The notes under the pieces: model-generated | Database searches by the model: none | Told to the model about the DNA's origin: nothing | What the model saw: the letters and a program-made list of their open reading frames with translations, nothing else | NCBI GenBank assembly: GCA_024734495.1 | Contig: JALMQS010000887.1 | Location: 2,513,986 to 2,577,985 of the forward strand | DNA length: 64,000 nucleotides | Direction: 5' to 3' | DNA from: Forficula auricularia | Lineage: Eukaryota; Arthropoda; Insecta; Dermaptera; Forficulidae | Position numbers and translations under genes: made by a program | Shown: piece by piece, positions 11,823-22,565 of the stretch | Position numbering within the stretch: position 1 is the first letter of the stretch | Layout of the letters: every line of letters begins with the position of its first letter

Positions 11823-11981
11823 AATATCTAATTATTGTGGAATATAAATAAATTTATTTTAAATTAAGAAGAATTGAGTTTAGTGAATTTTTTAAAAATA
11901 TGGTATTTTTAAAATTTCCAATATTACCGGAGAGAATTGCTTGCCCTTAGTAACTTAAAAAAAAAAGAAATTAAAGCCAGT

Positions 11982-12632
11982 GGGCCGTCCATAAATTACG
12001 TCACAAAATAAGGGGGCGGGGGCATCTGAGATTTATGACAAAATGTGACAGGGGGGGGGGGGGATCTTAAAAATTGTGATCTCACAAAAGTCAAATTAAA
12101 AATTAAAAAAAAAATTAATATATTTTTTAGATTTCAGGTTACCTATATAGTAGTGAATAATGTGTTAAATGATATGAATAAAAATAAATTTAAACTTAAA
12201 ATAAATTAAATACCTTTAGTTGAATTTAATTTATAAAAAAAATTTCTACAATTGAAGGGTCAAGAATGATAAAGTCCAAAGCAACAAATTAACTTTTTTT
12301 CAGGAGAGCAAATTGAAAGTTTAAAAAAAATCTATAAATCACGATATGATAGTACCACATTGACTATGATACTACCATCTATGACTTTTATCTTCCACTA
12401 CTTTACCAGTATCTGCTACTTGTGTTTCCAATGCAAAATACATTAAAAAGCAACTTTTGAAAAAAATGTGGCTTTGGTCTTTATCATTCTCAACCATTCA
12501 ATTATTAATTTATAGTGTATAAAAGTGATAGTCTGGAGTCAGGGGGACTAAATTAAAATGTGACAGAATGTGCACGGAGAGGAGGGGCTAAAAATCTTGA
12601 AATTGATGTGACGTAATTTATGGACGGACCCC
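11982..12632. mobile_element. MITE family R, copy 1
   Basis: Inverted termini of about 23 bp, GGGCCGTCCATAAATTACGT and its complement ending GGACGGACCC, are flanked by CAGT on both sides, a possible short target duplication. G-runs and a TGTGACA motif are repeated inside each end. Further copies: 28960-29505 (left end eroded) and a terminal fragment at 33327-33440. No transposase is seen. Confidence 0.7.
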
Positions 12633-12714
12633 AGTTACCTATATTGCAAATTTGGCATTGAGTCCGACCGCGAGTGAACCCTTCTGTCCTCAAAATCAAA
12701 CAAATATATAACAC

Positions 12715-13425
12715 CTTAAGAGTTGAAATTTTATTAAAATCACACATAATTAATAATAATTATTGATTAAGGTTGCTCGGACAGTACCCCGCAAGTCAAA
12801 ATAAAATCTAAATTTTTTTTCAACTAAAATTAAAAATTTTAACATATAAATTAATTATTTTAATTTAGATGTTAGCTAACATCAATTTTAATCGGAAATA
12901 TGAAATAATTTAATTAATAAATATAATAAATAAATGTCTTTTGACTCGAGTCACGTGAAGCAGACTGATATTTTCGATCATTTAGATTTGAATATTTACA
13001 AAACCCTGGGTCAGAAGTTTTTTTATTAAGTTACCTACGATAATTTATCTATATAAATAAAAGTTTTTTCTTTTTTTCTCAATATACGATTTGGCTAGAT
13101 TAATTGAAATATATGCTTTCAGTCAACATTCCCTATTCACTAAGTGTTAAAAGTCCAATTTTTAATAATTAATTACACGAAAACCCTTGGTCAGATCTTT
13201 TTTAAAAAATTATTTTATACGTATTTGTTATCGATTAATAACATATTAAAAAATCAGATTTTTAATCCAACATTGCCTTAATGTCCGAGCAACCTTAAAC
13301 ACGAATAAATAATACAATAAAACCACTCGTATTCAATAAATCATTATAATTATGTGTGATTTTAATAAAATTTTAACTCTTAATAAAATTAATCACAAAA
13401 ATAAAATCTTCAAAAGCTTCATTAC
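12715..13425. repeat. Repeat Q, split by a piggyBac-type MITE
   Basis: Repeat Q begins at 12715 (AAGAGTTGAAATTTTATTAA) and resumes at 13299 with ACACGAATAAATAATACA, followed by an inverted Q piece to 13425. The interruption is the 524-bp element at 12771-13294. Confidence 0.55.
12771..13294. mobile_element. piggyBac-type MITE with TTAA duplication
   Basis: Terminal inverted repeats GGTTGCTCGGAC and GTCCGAGCAACC lie directly inside TTAA tetranucleotides at 12767-12770 and 13295-13298. The interior is non-coding and AT-rich. The host repeat Q continues on both sides, which confirms the insertion. TTAA target duplication is the hallmark of piggyBac-like transposases, so the element was probably mobilised in trans. 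Confidence 0.8.
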
Positions 13426-13499
13426 TGATACCTTTGATATATCCTTGGACTTTATTATTTTTTTTTGTCATTATTTGAATACAATAAAATCGGCAGGTG

Positions 13500-14040
13500 T
13501 ATAGTAAAATCCTGTAAAATGTTTATAAATCATACCTGATTTTATTTTTAGGGCTCAAGATTTTTGATCGTGTCTGGAATCGTTGATTTTTTTCTATTTC
13601 TCGTTTAAATTGTTGGTTTATTTTTTATGTTGAATAGACCAGGGCTTGGATGATTATTATAAATTTGGGCTTGATGGACTTTTTTCTCTTCCGTGTTCCC
13701 CCCACCTAAAGTATAAGCCTCAGGTTTTTCAACTCCTCCTCATCCAGTTGCCTCATCATTTCCTGAGATCAATCCATTGTGAGCGTGGAACCAGAAGGGC
13801 ACCTTGGCCCAAATTCCCGTTAGAGCCAAGGGCCAAGGGCTGGCTGGCTGGCTCGAGGGTTGTCAGATTCCTAAGCAATCATCGCCTGCTTGCTTCTTCA
13901 TCTCCATTTCTTCCTTCTCCTTCTTTTTTGAGTTTTCTTCCTCAATGTTGGCCACTCGGCTAAGAAGAGATGCATGCTTTTGTCTAAGGACTCTATCTTA
14001 TTTCGTTATTTTTTTATTCGATTTTTATTTTTAATAGTTT
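13500..14040 (+). other. GC-richer unique block, unknown
   Basis: Bases 13650-13980 are notably GC-richer than their surroundings. They hold overlapping plus-strand frames of 105 and 76 codons that I do not recognise, plus a GGCTGGCTGGCTGG short repeat and a long pyrimidine tract (13890-13940). It may be an exon, an untranslated region or a regulatory segment of a host gene. No decisive splice pair is visible. Confidence 0.25.
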
Positions 14041-14369
14041 TCAGTGTTACTAGTTGCTAGGGGAATTCAGCTGCATCAACTGGACATAGGAATAGAAAAA
14101 ATAATAAAAAATAAAGAAGAATGGGAGAAGAATTCAAAACATCTGGCTGGCGTCGATAATTCATTCTCTCTTTTTCTTTCGAAGATTAATTATAAAATAG
14201 TTTATAACTTAAATAATTGATAAAATATATAGTTTATTAAAAAAGATGGTCAACAACATTACTCCATGAAGAAAACACTGATTTTAACATTATAAATAAT
14301 AGTATGATAATATATGAATGTCTGGGTTAATTTCATGATTGTGTGATTCAATCGTATTTATTTTTGAAT

Positions 14370-14425
14370 AGAGGCTGATGAAGCTACAATAAATTAGCGA
14401 AACGTTGCGATTGGTCGTAGGTATG
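14370..14425 (+). ncRNA. Hammerhead-like motif, solo
   Basis: CTGATGA (14375-14381), an extra A, stem GCTA/TAGC and GAAAC (14399-14403) followed by GTTGC form a complete core with a self-complementary AACGTT. Such short palindromic stem III forms usually work as dimers in known genomic hammerheads. Stem I pairing is poor as read, so activity is doubtful. No mirrored arm was found nearby. Confidence 0.45.
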
Positions 14426-14475
14426 ATTAAATACTATTTCCTATTTTTCCTCTGATTTGTTATATCTAATACTGA

Positions 14476-15297
14476 TTTTAACTTTGCCATACAGGGTATG
14501 GTCAAGTATTGTAATCGTGCATGAAAAAAGTGTTGTTTATATTTTTCAAAATATCTCAAAAATGGCTGAAATTATTTTGTTAAAGAAAAATTGAGCAAAA
14601 CCATGGCGTTTTGCTCTACAAAAAAGCCCTAATGGGTGAACATTGACAACATTATTATTTACGAGATATTAATTATTTTGTCAAAATATCTGTTAGTAAG
14701 TTATCAAATTTTTTGTCTAGCTCAAAAACTAGTGTGAATATCAAAACAAAATTTGACATGTAGATTCCTTATATTGAAATTAAGAGCTCATTAGATTTTG
14801 GTTGAAATCGAAATAAGAATTAAGAGAGGGGCCTCTTAAAAAATTAAAATTATAAAATTTTCTTACTGAAAAAACCAAAAAATTGAAATTTACTATAAAA
14901 AAGAGCTATAATAAAAAAAAGTTTTATTTTTATCGGGGACTAAAATTGGAGTGGTAGGTACAAAAAAATATCACTATAAGTCCTAGACCCTTTGATCAAT
15001 TTGTACGAAATTTCGCATATGCACTCTATAAGACCTTATGAAAATGACTCAATTTGAGAAATGCGATAGTGACCAAAGAGGGGGGAGAAGTAAAAATATT
15101 TTCAAACAAAAATCAAAGAAAGCTGATATTTCTAATAATAATACATAATACATAGTCTTATAATCAAAAAGGAGATATTATTAATTGCTAATGGACCCGA
15201 AATTAAAAGCGGGGAGGGGTTCTTGGCTAAATAATTATACATTATTTTATTAAATATAAGAGGGGACCCAGATGTTTAGTAAAGTCATGTGGATGGC
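14476..15297 (+). mobile_element. MITE family M, copy 3
   Basis: The left end, GCCATACAGGGTATGGTCAA, and the diverged right end, TTTAGTAAAGTCATGTGGAT, bound an 820-bp copy. The left half matches the other copies closely. The middle holds a different segment, including a poly-T/A region and TCCTAGACCCTTTGATCAAT. Confidence 0.6.
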
Positions 15298-15550
15298 CAG
15301 ATCAATTTATTTAATTTTTATTTCCATTAATTACAATGATTAGAAAAAGAGGTTTCTATATTTGTTCGAAATAATAGAATCGTATCATACAATGAAAAAT
15401 CATACATGAGATCTAAAATTAAAAATAAATTTTCATTATAAATCTCATCCATATTTAGTTGAATTAATAGGAGAAGGTCTTGGGGTTGTGAAAAAAGCAA
15501 ATAAAAGGCATTAATTAACCATCATACTACGTTTTGACAATATATTTCGT

Positions 15551-15835
15551 TGAAGGAGACAATAAAACAGTGTGTCTTCTGCTGGAAAAATAAATTTTTA
15601 ATTTATTTATAACGAGACTATAGTTTCGAGAGCTTTGCCCTCTTCATCAGTCTATTACAATTGAATCAAAAATCAAAAGAATCAATTGTAATAGACTGAT
15701 GAAGAGGACAAAGCTCTCGAATACTATAGTCTCGTAAATTAAAAATTTATTTTTCCAGCAGAAGACATACTCTTTTATTGTCTCATTTAATTTATAAAAA
15801 TTCTACTACTCTCGGCAAAAAGAAACTTTCAATTT
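15551..15835 (+). mobile_element. Foldback element FB-A copy 2
   Basis: It has the same two-arm plus tail structure as 534-808. It is flanked by an exact 12-bp duplication, AATATATTTCGT, at 15539-15550 and 15836-15847. The target is the left arm of FB-E. The right-arm hammerhead has an inserted base in GAAAC (GAATAC); the left-arm one is intact. Confidence 0.85.
15605..15662 (-). ncRNA. Hammerhead ribozyme, intact core (FB-A2 left arm)
   Basis: Minus strand: CUGAUGA (15650-15644), extra A, stem II GAGGGC/GCUCUC with one G-U pair, GAAAC, UAUA loop and GUC (15618-15616). All invariant residues are kept. The one change from FB-A1 (C to U in stem II) preserves pairing, which supports structural constraint. 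Confidence 0.7.
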
Positions 15836-16184
15836 AATATATTTCGTCTTTCTCAAGTATTAAAAAACAATATGCTGCATTGCTATTTGGTTATTTGCTT
15901 ACTGTACTCATTATTGTGTCGTTTATTGTTTTTTAGTACTTAAGAAAGAGGAAATATATTGTCGAAACGTTGTACGATGGTTAATTAATGCCTTTTTATT
16001 TGCTTTTATCACAACCCTAAGAACTTCTCCTACTAATTAAAAAAAGTTGAGAGCGTGCAGTGAGTTTATGAAGTTACCATTTCTACTTTAAATAAATATT
16101 TGTGTTGTGTGAGTGAAATGTGTTCAAATCTTTATATGTATAACTGAATGGCAAGGCTAAATAAACCGAGAAAGTGTTTGATCA

Positions 16185-16230
16185 AGAGTCTGAAGATTCT
16201 GTAATAAAACAGCGAAACGTCGTTATTAAT
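16185..16230 (+). ncRNA. Hammerhead-like motif, solo
   Basis: CTGAAGA (16190-16196), a CTGT/ACAG hairpin and GAAACGTCG (from 16214) give the core order. The stem II base has an extra unpaired residue on each side. Probably a remnant of another Penelope-type pseudo-LTR. Confidence 0.4.
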
Positions 16231-16279
16231 CGTTTAATATAACACTTAGTATTATTGTGCATTTTCCTCTGAAAAATTG

Positions 16280-16875
16280 ATATATTAAAAATAAATTTTT
16301 CTTTTTTTTATTCGAAATGGATTTCATCGATCTTGATTATAAATAAATTAGTTTACCCCTGTGGCCACTTAACTAGGAAATGATGATTCCAGTGGATAAG
16401 GTGGAGTTGAAAAACCTGAGCATCTAATTCTTGCTGCTGGGGCGGGAGAGAAAACACGGAAGAGAAAAAAGAACCCGTCAAGCTTACTAAATTAATGATT
16501 ATCATTCATCCCTGTTAAGATACAAAAACAAAAAACAAAAAAGCAAAAATAATCATTTAAAATGAAAAAATTCTGTCAAACTGACTACAAGTTTGGAAAA
16601 TGAAATTAAGCAATGAAAAAAAATGGTTGGTTATATTTGACTAGAAAGATAAAATAATGATTGGTTTCAATATTTTTTTGTTCTACTATGTCAGGTGTCA
16701 TTTTAACCTGAAAGTTAATTTAAAATATAAATTTAATTTTTTGATTTTTAGCGAACTCAACAAGTGATCTCTTATCCAAAACTTTTTCATTCTTTGATGA
16801 CTGATGTAACTTTTATTCTTCTTCTTCTTCAAATGTCATAGGTACTCGATTCCAGCGATTACTGTGAAGATTATC
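16280..16875. other. AT-rich spacer, nothing recognised
   Basis: A GC-richer stretch at 16355-16480 shows no usable frame or splice pair. The remainder is AT-rich. Confidence 0.4.
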
Positions 16876-16879
16876 CTCT

Positions 16880-17000
16880 CCATTGTTTTTATTTTATTTT
16901 TTATTTTTATTTATTTTACAATGCATACAAACATGGGACTTTGGGTCCCACCTAGTGTTTATACAACACTTAAGTTACAATAATTTACAAAATTGGCAGA
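16880..17000 (-). mobile_element. Non-LTR element 3' end (minus)
   Basis: A TTTTATTTTATTTTTTATTT run (minus-strand A-rich tail) is followed by ACATGGGACTTTGGGTCCCA, a GC-richer segment with a perfect GGGACTTTGGGTCCC-type hairpin. This layout suits the 3' end of a short LINE or SINE copy read on the minus strand. No coding sequence is seen. Confidence 0.35.
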
Positions 17001-17234
17001 AGAGTTTGTACCAATAAAAAATTTAGATGGCGAAAAAAGTAATGAAAGATTAAATAAACTGCAACAGATCGTTGCTAAACTTTATCCAAATTCACTTGAA
17101 ATATTAATATGTTTATTCCTTTATTATTAATTAGATATCACGTACTATTTGCAGTTCATGTTGATTTTAAGTCAAAAATAATGATCGATGAGCTATATTA
17201 CCGATCAAAATGAATAAATTTTAAAGTTTTTTTT

Positions 17235-17815
17235 TAAATTTTTGGTAAAATAAGGAATTAAAAAAAGTACTATCTTACTTCTAGAGTAAAGTACTTTAAA
17301 ATATACTTTTACTAAAAACTTTATTTAACCTTTTTTGTTGTCCCCAAGATACTTAATTAGGATATTAAATTTCATCAAAATTGGTTAAGTCATTTTCAAG
17401 ATATTTAAAAAAAACTAAAAAAGTACCCAGATAAAGTACTAATGTTTGTGGGCCGATATGTACCAAAAACTAATCAGCGCTTTTTGTTAAAAAAATGGTA
17501 GGTTTTAAATTTCATTTTAATCGGTGCAAAGGTGTGGAAAAAATCCTGGACGAAAAAAACGATAACATACATCCATCCATCCATCCGCACGCACTTCCAA
17601 AAAAAATGGCACTTTTTGGCCTCTCGACGAGACCCCAGGTAATTTTTGCCAAAATCGTCACGTGCTAAAATTCAATCTAATTGAATACTACAATTTGTGA
17701 CCTTAATTGAGTCCATGGGTTCCGTAGTCTTTACCTGAGGACCCTTTGAAGTCCCGCTTGGCGCGAGACCGATTACAATACTTTACCCATGCTTCGCATT
17801 GGATAAAGTAAAAAC
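17235..17815 (+). mobile_element. Interspersed element family N, copy 1
   Basis: It runs from AGTACTATCTTACTTCTAGA to ATTACAATACTTTACCCATG and matches, inverted, the copy at 62645-63185. Shared blocks include TTTGAAGTCCCGCTTGGC-like and GGTTCCGTAGTCTTTACCTG segments. The AAGTATTGTAATCG motif near one end is also found in family M, suggesting related termini. A CATC microsatellite (17571-17586) lies inside. No coding sequence. Confidence 0.55.
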
Positions 17816-18106
17816 CTAAAGGAAATAAGAATAAGGAATATCAGTTTTTGGGATCCATAAAGAAAGATGACCTGAGAGCGCTATAGAGTCGGGTTTGGAT
17901 GAAATAAATTGTAAATTGTATTTTTCCTGGTGGTTTCCTATTGCCTTCCCATGATACTAAATCATATTATCCATAAAAAAACTTAATAAACTAATATTCT
18001 ATATCAAAAACGTAAGCCTACTGTGAAAATAAAATCTTTAAATTTGAAAATACATTTATTATACAAATGGATTTTCAATATATTATGTAACAAAATGTGT
18101 ACTTAC

Positions 18107-18179
18107 ATTTCTAGGCTAAGATGAACTGTGTGGTAGAGATGTCTTAATAGATTCAACCAGCAGATGATAATCTCTAGAC
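18107..18179 (-). CDS. Candidate internal exon of a host gene (73 nt)
   Basis: On the minus strand an acceptor TTTTATTTTCCAG precedes the segment and a strong donor GTAAGTACAC follows it. One frame is open across the whole exon: 23 codons with hydrophobic character, containing IIICWLNLLRHLYHTV. It begins after two bases (GT) and ends with two (AT). The candidate exon at 44710-44783 ends with one base (G), so the two join in phase through a Gly codon. I do not recognise the protein. Both splice sites are good, but a 73-nt segment could satisfy these by chance. An intron of over 26 kb filled with transposons is plausible in such a genome. Confidence 0.45.
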
Positions 18180-18409
18180 CTGGAAAATAAAATTTAGTCA
18201 GAATTAGTCAAAATAAAATATAAACAACGCATTTGTAAAATTAGATTGGATGAGAAACATTTTCACTACTCGGTACGCTGTTTGCAGTTTCGTTGAATTA
18301 AGTAATTTATTAAATAGTTCAAAACACACATTTTGACGTAACTTTTGAAATTCAATATATTATAAATAAATTATGAAGTACACATATTTGCTAGAACGAA
18401 AAACATGTC

Positions 18410-18490
18410 TGTTTATTTTCTATATCAATAATAATAATTACATTATTGTTGCCATGGCAACCTAATTAGAATGAATGCATTAATTAATAT
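18410..18490 (-). repeat. Interspersed repeat V, second copy
   Basis: Inverted match to 5130-5195: GTTTATTTTCTATATCAATA, an ATA-rich run, then ACATTATTGTTGCCATGGCA. The right part, CCTAATTAGAAT, continues the repeat. Confidence 0.45.
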
Positions 18491-18639
18491 GTATAATAAT
18501 ATATCAATGACTCTTCTCAAAGGTGAAAACTAATTTTACTTTTTGATAAGTATTATTTCATTGTTCGCATTCATTATCAAATATTTAAAAAGATCGTAGG
18601 GAGTTGGAGCAGAATATAAATCAAAAGCTAAGTTTTTTA

Positions 18640-18700
18640 ATTAAATGGGCCAAACGTTTCGTCACTGATTAGCGACTTCTTCAGTGGCTCAATTTATAAG
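18640..18700 (-). ncRNA. Hammerhead-like ribozyme (FB-I left arm)
   Basis: Minus strand: CUGAAGA (18684-18678), extra A, stem II GUCGCU/AGUGAC with one G-U pair, then GAAAC (18660-18656) and palindromic AACGUU. Stem I can pair GCCA with UGGC. The core is complete; the minimal palindromic stem III suggests a dimeric fold. Confidence 0.6.
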
Positions 18701-18839
18701 CTATTTGTCATATGTTCTTATTGCAAGAAAAAAATTCCAAAGAGTATGTCTTCGCCGAATCATTCATCATTTTCATGTTTTATATTGTCTTGATAACAAA
18801 TTGAATGATTCGGTAAAGACATTGTCTTTGAAATGTTTT

Positions 18840-19520
18840 TAACTGACTTCAAAAAAGGAGGAGGTTCTCTATTCGACTGATTTTTTTTGTTTTTTTTTTG
18901 TGCCTATGTTACCTCATATCTCCGCCAATTGTGAACCGATTTTGAAAATTTTTTTGCATTGGGTCCAGTCTACGTTCCGATTGGTCCCATTTTCGTAGGT
19001 ATTAGACCTTTTTGTTAGGTTTGTTCAGGACTAACTTCTTTGTTTATGAACCGATTTCGATGATTCTTTTTTATTGGAAAGGGGGTATCTTAGGGATGGT
19101 GCAATATTAATTTGGTCAAGTTCTGATGATAGGATCACTATTAATAACATCACTAAAAGAGAAAAATAAAAAATTTTTAAGAAAAAATAAAACCGACTTC
19201 AAAAAAATTAAATGCAACAAATAAAATATACTAAAAGGTATAAAATAATTATTATCTCTTATACTAACGAAATATTAACATGAAATTACTTTTTTAAGTC
19301 GGTGCCAAACATATACCTTTTATGAATCGCACTCGACGGATCTTGTACGTTTGGCGGGTAGCTCGCTTATAGGTATAGTTTGTTTGGCACCGACTTCAAA
19401 AAGTAATTTCATGTTAATATTTCGTCGTTTAGATGTAACTAAATAAGATAATAATTATTGTATACCTTTTAGTGTATTTTATTTGTTGCATTTAATTGTT
19501 TTGAAGTCGGTTTTATTTTT
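18840..19520. mobile_element. Inverted-repeat element with GACTTC ends
   Basis: It starts ACTGACTTCAAAAAAGGAGG and ends TTTTGAAGTCGGTTTT. An inner inverted pair, GTCGGTGCCAAACATATACC (19300) and GCACCGACTTC (19387), with ATTATTATCT-type flanks forms a second hairpin at about 19195-19515. CCTCATATCTCCGCCAATTG and repeated GAACCGATTT motifs belong to a repeat type I know from insect genomes but cannot name. At least two nested inverted repeats are present. Confidence 0.5.
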
Positions 19521-19775
19521 TTCTTAAAAATTTTTTCTTGTAGTAAGAAAACATGATTGCGTTTGATTTAAATTCTGGGCCAACTCCCTACGATCCTTTT
19601 AAATGATAAATTTAGAAATGACATTTAAGACTTTAAATGAAAACTGAGAGGAGGTATCTGTCCTTGATTTATTAATGGTATAGTCAGTTTATCGCTAATC
19701 TTAAGCACTTTATAGCCTAGAAATAAATGATATACTAACTCAAAATGCTGATGCACGAATATATCTATCTACCAG

Positions 19776-20450
19776 TAGCGGGTGGTGACTTTTCAACCAG
19801 AGGATCCTGTTCAAAAAGAACACTTTATTTTTTTTAATTTTATTTTATTATTAGCCCTTTTTTTCAAAATTCCTTGATACCCGATTTTTTACTTTTTACC
19901 ATACCGGGTATTGTCAAAGATTGTTTTTATTGAAATTAAACACAGAACAGATACTCTATCTTCACTTTGGCTACTTCTTTTCATTTTTGAAAATAGGCAT
20001 TCAATCGATGTGTTAATTTGTATTAAATTGAATACTTCTAAAAGATCTTTCATTCAAATATAACACAGTATGAATATATTCTTGATGTTTTGAAATTTTA
20101 GGAGTGCGCCACATCCAGAGCATCTATCTGTAAAATTAAGATGTTGTGTGTAAATTCCTCGAAATCAGCACAAATTTTGCAAGTTCACTTTTCACTCAAC
20201 AAGTTTGGTCCAAATGCATAGAATTTTCATTTTTGAATAAAAGATAATAAGCTCAAAATAATATTATTAATAAGTTTTTGAAAATTTTCAAATTTTTTTG
20301 ACACCAAATCGAGAAGATCTTCGCGATTTTTTAATCACACGAACAGATAAACAGACACAAAAATTGTTACGTCAGAATTTTATGTGGTTTCCCTACGTAT
20401 CAAGAATTTTTAATGAATTTAATATAATCGACCATACCGTCCTGTAAAAT
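19776..20450. mobile_element. Interspersed element family T, copy 1
   Basis: GGTGGTGACTTTTCAACCAG to TTGATACCCGATTTTTTAC matches 55880-55990. Near 19894 and 20430 occur ACCATACCGGGTATTGTC and GACCATACCGTCCTG, an imperfect inverted pair suggesting its own termini or a nested unit. No coding sequence. Confidence 0.4.
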
Positions 20451-20995
20451 CATAATTTAATATGTTTTTGAATAGAATAGATGATTAAATCATTATAATA
20501 CGATTAAATTAAAACATTAGATTAAATATAGTGAAGAAACTAGACAGAATAATTGTATCGATTAAATTAAGCATCACGTTAGTAGAGTTTTAACCACAGA
20601 CCAATTTATATTCTATTCAGACATGGAAGGATTAAAGCTGGCCGATCGACTAAAGCCCTCGTTAAGTCAGACCAGGCGGGTCTTAAGGAATGCAGGAAAT
20701 TGATTTCGAAATAGGTGTAGACTAATAATTTTAGAAGATAATAAAAGTTTGACCAATGATTCAATTGATATGACCTACTTAGAGAAATACTTGCAAAGAA
20801 ATCTAATTCATCATTCATATTGAGGTAAAAATTTTACAAGATAATATTCCAGAAACAAAGAAACCCTATCAATGTGAAATCCCTACGACACAAGATTGTT
20901 TTTGTATTCCGTTTAAAAGAGTATTTTTTTTTCTTTTTTTAGTTTTACTGTAGCGTTCAAAAGTGAAACGGAACCCTGTTATTATCGGTACAATT
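20451..20995. other. Spacer, nothing recognised
   Basis: A slightly GC-richer patch at 20620-20710 lies in a 70-codon minus frame without recognisable similarity. The rest is AT-rich. Confidence 0.4.
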
Positions 20996-20997
20996 TA

Positions 20998-21378
20998 TCG
21001 TCGCTGATCTTACAAAACCTCGTAAGTCCGATTTTTGGTCAAATAAGTATTATACGTTTATACCGACCAACTTTTCACGGTGCATCTGTCTATTGAAACC
21101 TTATTATTCTATTACAATTTAATTTCGCGCTACGGACAAATAATAAATATTGATAAAGTTTAGGGAAAGCGGTGTTGGTTTATAGTGAAACATATTAAAC
21201 ACAGGAATTATTTAACGGATTATAGTGGTGTTTCACAAACAAAGTTTATGAAATACCACTATAATCGTTAAATAAATATTGAATTGTATTTCTATGTATT
21301 GTTGTTTAAAATGGTTTTTCTTGTTTTCTGGCAAACAATGAATTTAGGACTTACGAGGTTTTGTAAGATCAGCGACGA
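20998..21378. mobile_element. Mariner-type MITE (family O), copy B
   Basis: It has TCGTCGCTGATCTTAC termini flanked by TA on both sides (20996-20997 and 21379-21380). The body matches copy A at 4687 except for a foldback insertion at 21153-21270. Confidence 0.8.
21153..21270 (-). mobile_element. Short foldback insertion with FB-F type tail
   Basis: An exact 11-bp duplication, AATAAATATTG, flanks it (21142-21152 and 21271-21281). A tail AAGCGGTGTTGGTTTATAGT (complement of the TTTCACC..CCAACACC tail class) is on the left, followed by a palindrome, ATTTAACGGATTATAGTGGT and its complement. No hammerhead core remains. MITE copy A shows the uninterrupted target. Confidence 0.8.
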
Positions 21379-21712
21379 TATGTTTGTCTGTCCGTCTGTC
21401 ATATCAGTTAAATATAAAAATCTACAAAATTAGTAACCTTTATTTTAAAAAATAAATAAAAGTTTACAAAATTTAATAGTAAGTAGGTAGAGCAAGATAT
21501 AAAATACATTCAAATGAATGTAGAACCAAACTAAATACTAATCAACACAATTTTGTTTTTGTAACTATATATACATTATTTATATAAATAACAAAAAATG
21601 TATGCCTTTTATAAAGATTTTACTTAGAGCGCATAAGAATTTTAGAAAGGCTTAGAGCCAGAAAAAAGGCAGAAAAAGGTTGAGAAACACTACTTTATCT
21701 AGTAAAATATAG

Positions 21713-21945
21713 TAGAATCTCAACCAAAACATTTTGTGAAAAACAGGTCAAGTTCGAAAAAGTACTAAAATCTAGTGTGAAGCAAAGTTAAATTCGCCAA
21801 GAATAATTAAGTTGAGAGATCTACTATTTTCTCAACTTAATTATTCTTGGCAATTCGCTTCACACTAGATTTTAACTTTTCGAATTTAACCTGTTATTCA
21901 CAAAATGTTTTTGTTGAGATTTCTCTTCTTTTGTAAGCTATGACT
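21713..21945. mobile_element. Foldback FB-C, copy 1
   Basis: Arms from AATCTCAACCAAAACATTTT to CCAAGAATAATTAAGTTGAG (21718-21815) pair with their complement (21830-21925) across a short loop. An asymmetric extension, TTCTTTTGTAAGCTATGAC, follows on the right. The same arm sequence occurs at 43830 and 44390. No hammerhead core is seen. Confidence 0.7.
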
Positions 21946-21959
21946 ATGAGGAAGCCCGT

Positions 21960-22565
21960 TGGTCCAAACGACTAGAATTTTTATCCCCCCCCCCCCCCTA
22001 ATTTTGGGTGGTTAGTTTTTTGCATTTCTAGCCTTCTGGGGCCCAAGAATATGTACCTATACAAAATTTGGTTAAATTTTCATTTTTGACGCCTCCCCCC
22101 ATTTTGAGTGGTTAGTTTTTGCATTTATAGCCTGCAGGGGGCCCACAGAATATGTATACAAAATTTAGTTGAGTTTGGTCCAGCGGGCTAGAATTTTCAT
22201 TTTTGACCCCCCCCATTTTGAAAGGGTTGAAAGATAGAAAGTTTGGATTTTTTGGATTTTTTGAATTTTTTTTAAACTCTATTAGTAGGCGAAATTTCAT
22301 GATGCTGGAATGATTGGAAGTACCTTATAGGTTTTGATGACCTGTCAGTGAGTGAGTGAGTGAGTGACTGCCAAAATTAGCTATTTTCTCAGGTCCATAT
22401 CTCAGAATCTATTTAAGCTATGTTATTTAAATTTGGTACTCTCAAAATGGATTACATAATTACATGTGTAAAATTTCAGCTCTGTATCTCAAATGGATTC
22501 CGAGCTGCAGGGAGTTGAAATTGGCTCGAAATGGTTCGTGTACGGCCAAGCTAATGCTCGAACAT
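21960..22565. repeat. Degenerate tandem motif and SINE-like tract
   Basis: Three imperfect units of roughly 120 bp (about 21985-22215) share CATTTTGAGTGGTTAGTTTT and GGGCCC..AATATGTATACAAAATTT. The same motif sits in the right half of family M and at 50490-50790. A GAGT microsatellite (22348-22367) starts a second, GC-richer segment ending CCTGCGCGCACGCTGTGCGC that resembles the segment at 43065-43330. Confidence 0.45.

Larger units (their letters stand above)
15463..16050. mobile_element. Foldback FB-E, interrupted by FB-A2
   Basis: Arms ATTAATAGGAGAAGGTCTTG to GGCATTAATTAACCATCATA (15463-15520) and their complement (about 15985-16045) pair across a loop. Each arm holds a decayed hammerhead-like segment, for example GTCGAAACGTTGTACGATGG on the right. 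FB-A2 is inserted in the left arm at 15551. The arms are diverged, so FB-E is the older of the two. Confidence 0.65.
18590..19610. mobile_element. Foldback FB-I with nested insertion
   Basis: Outer inverted arms AGATCGTAGGGAGTTGG (18592-18608) and CCAACTCCCTACGATC (19583-19598), continuing into the ATAAATCAAA segment, bound about 1 kb. The left arm carries a hammerhead-like core. The middle is occupied by the ACTGACTTCAAAAAAGGAGG element (18840-19520). The asymmetric tail seen in sister families cannot be delimited here. Confidence 0.6.
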
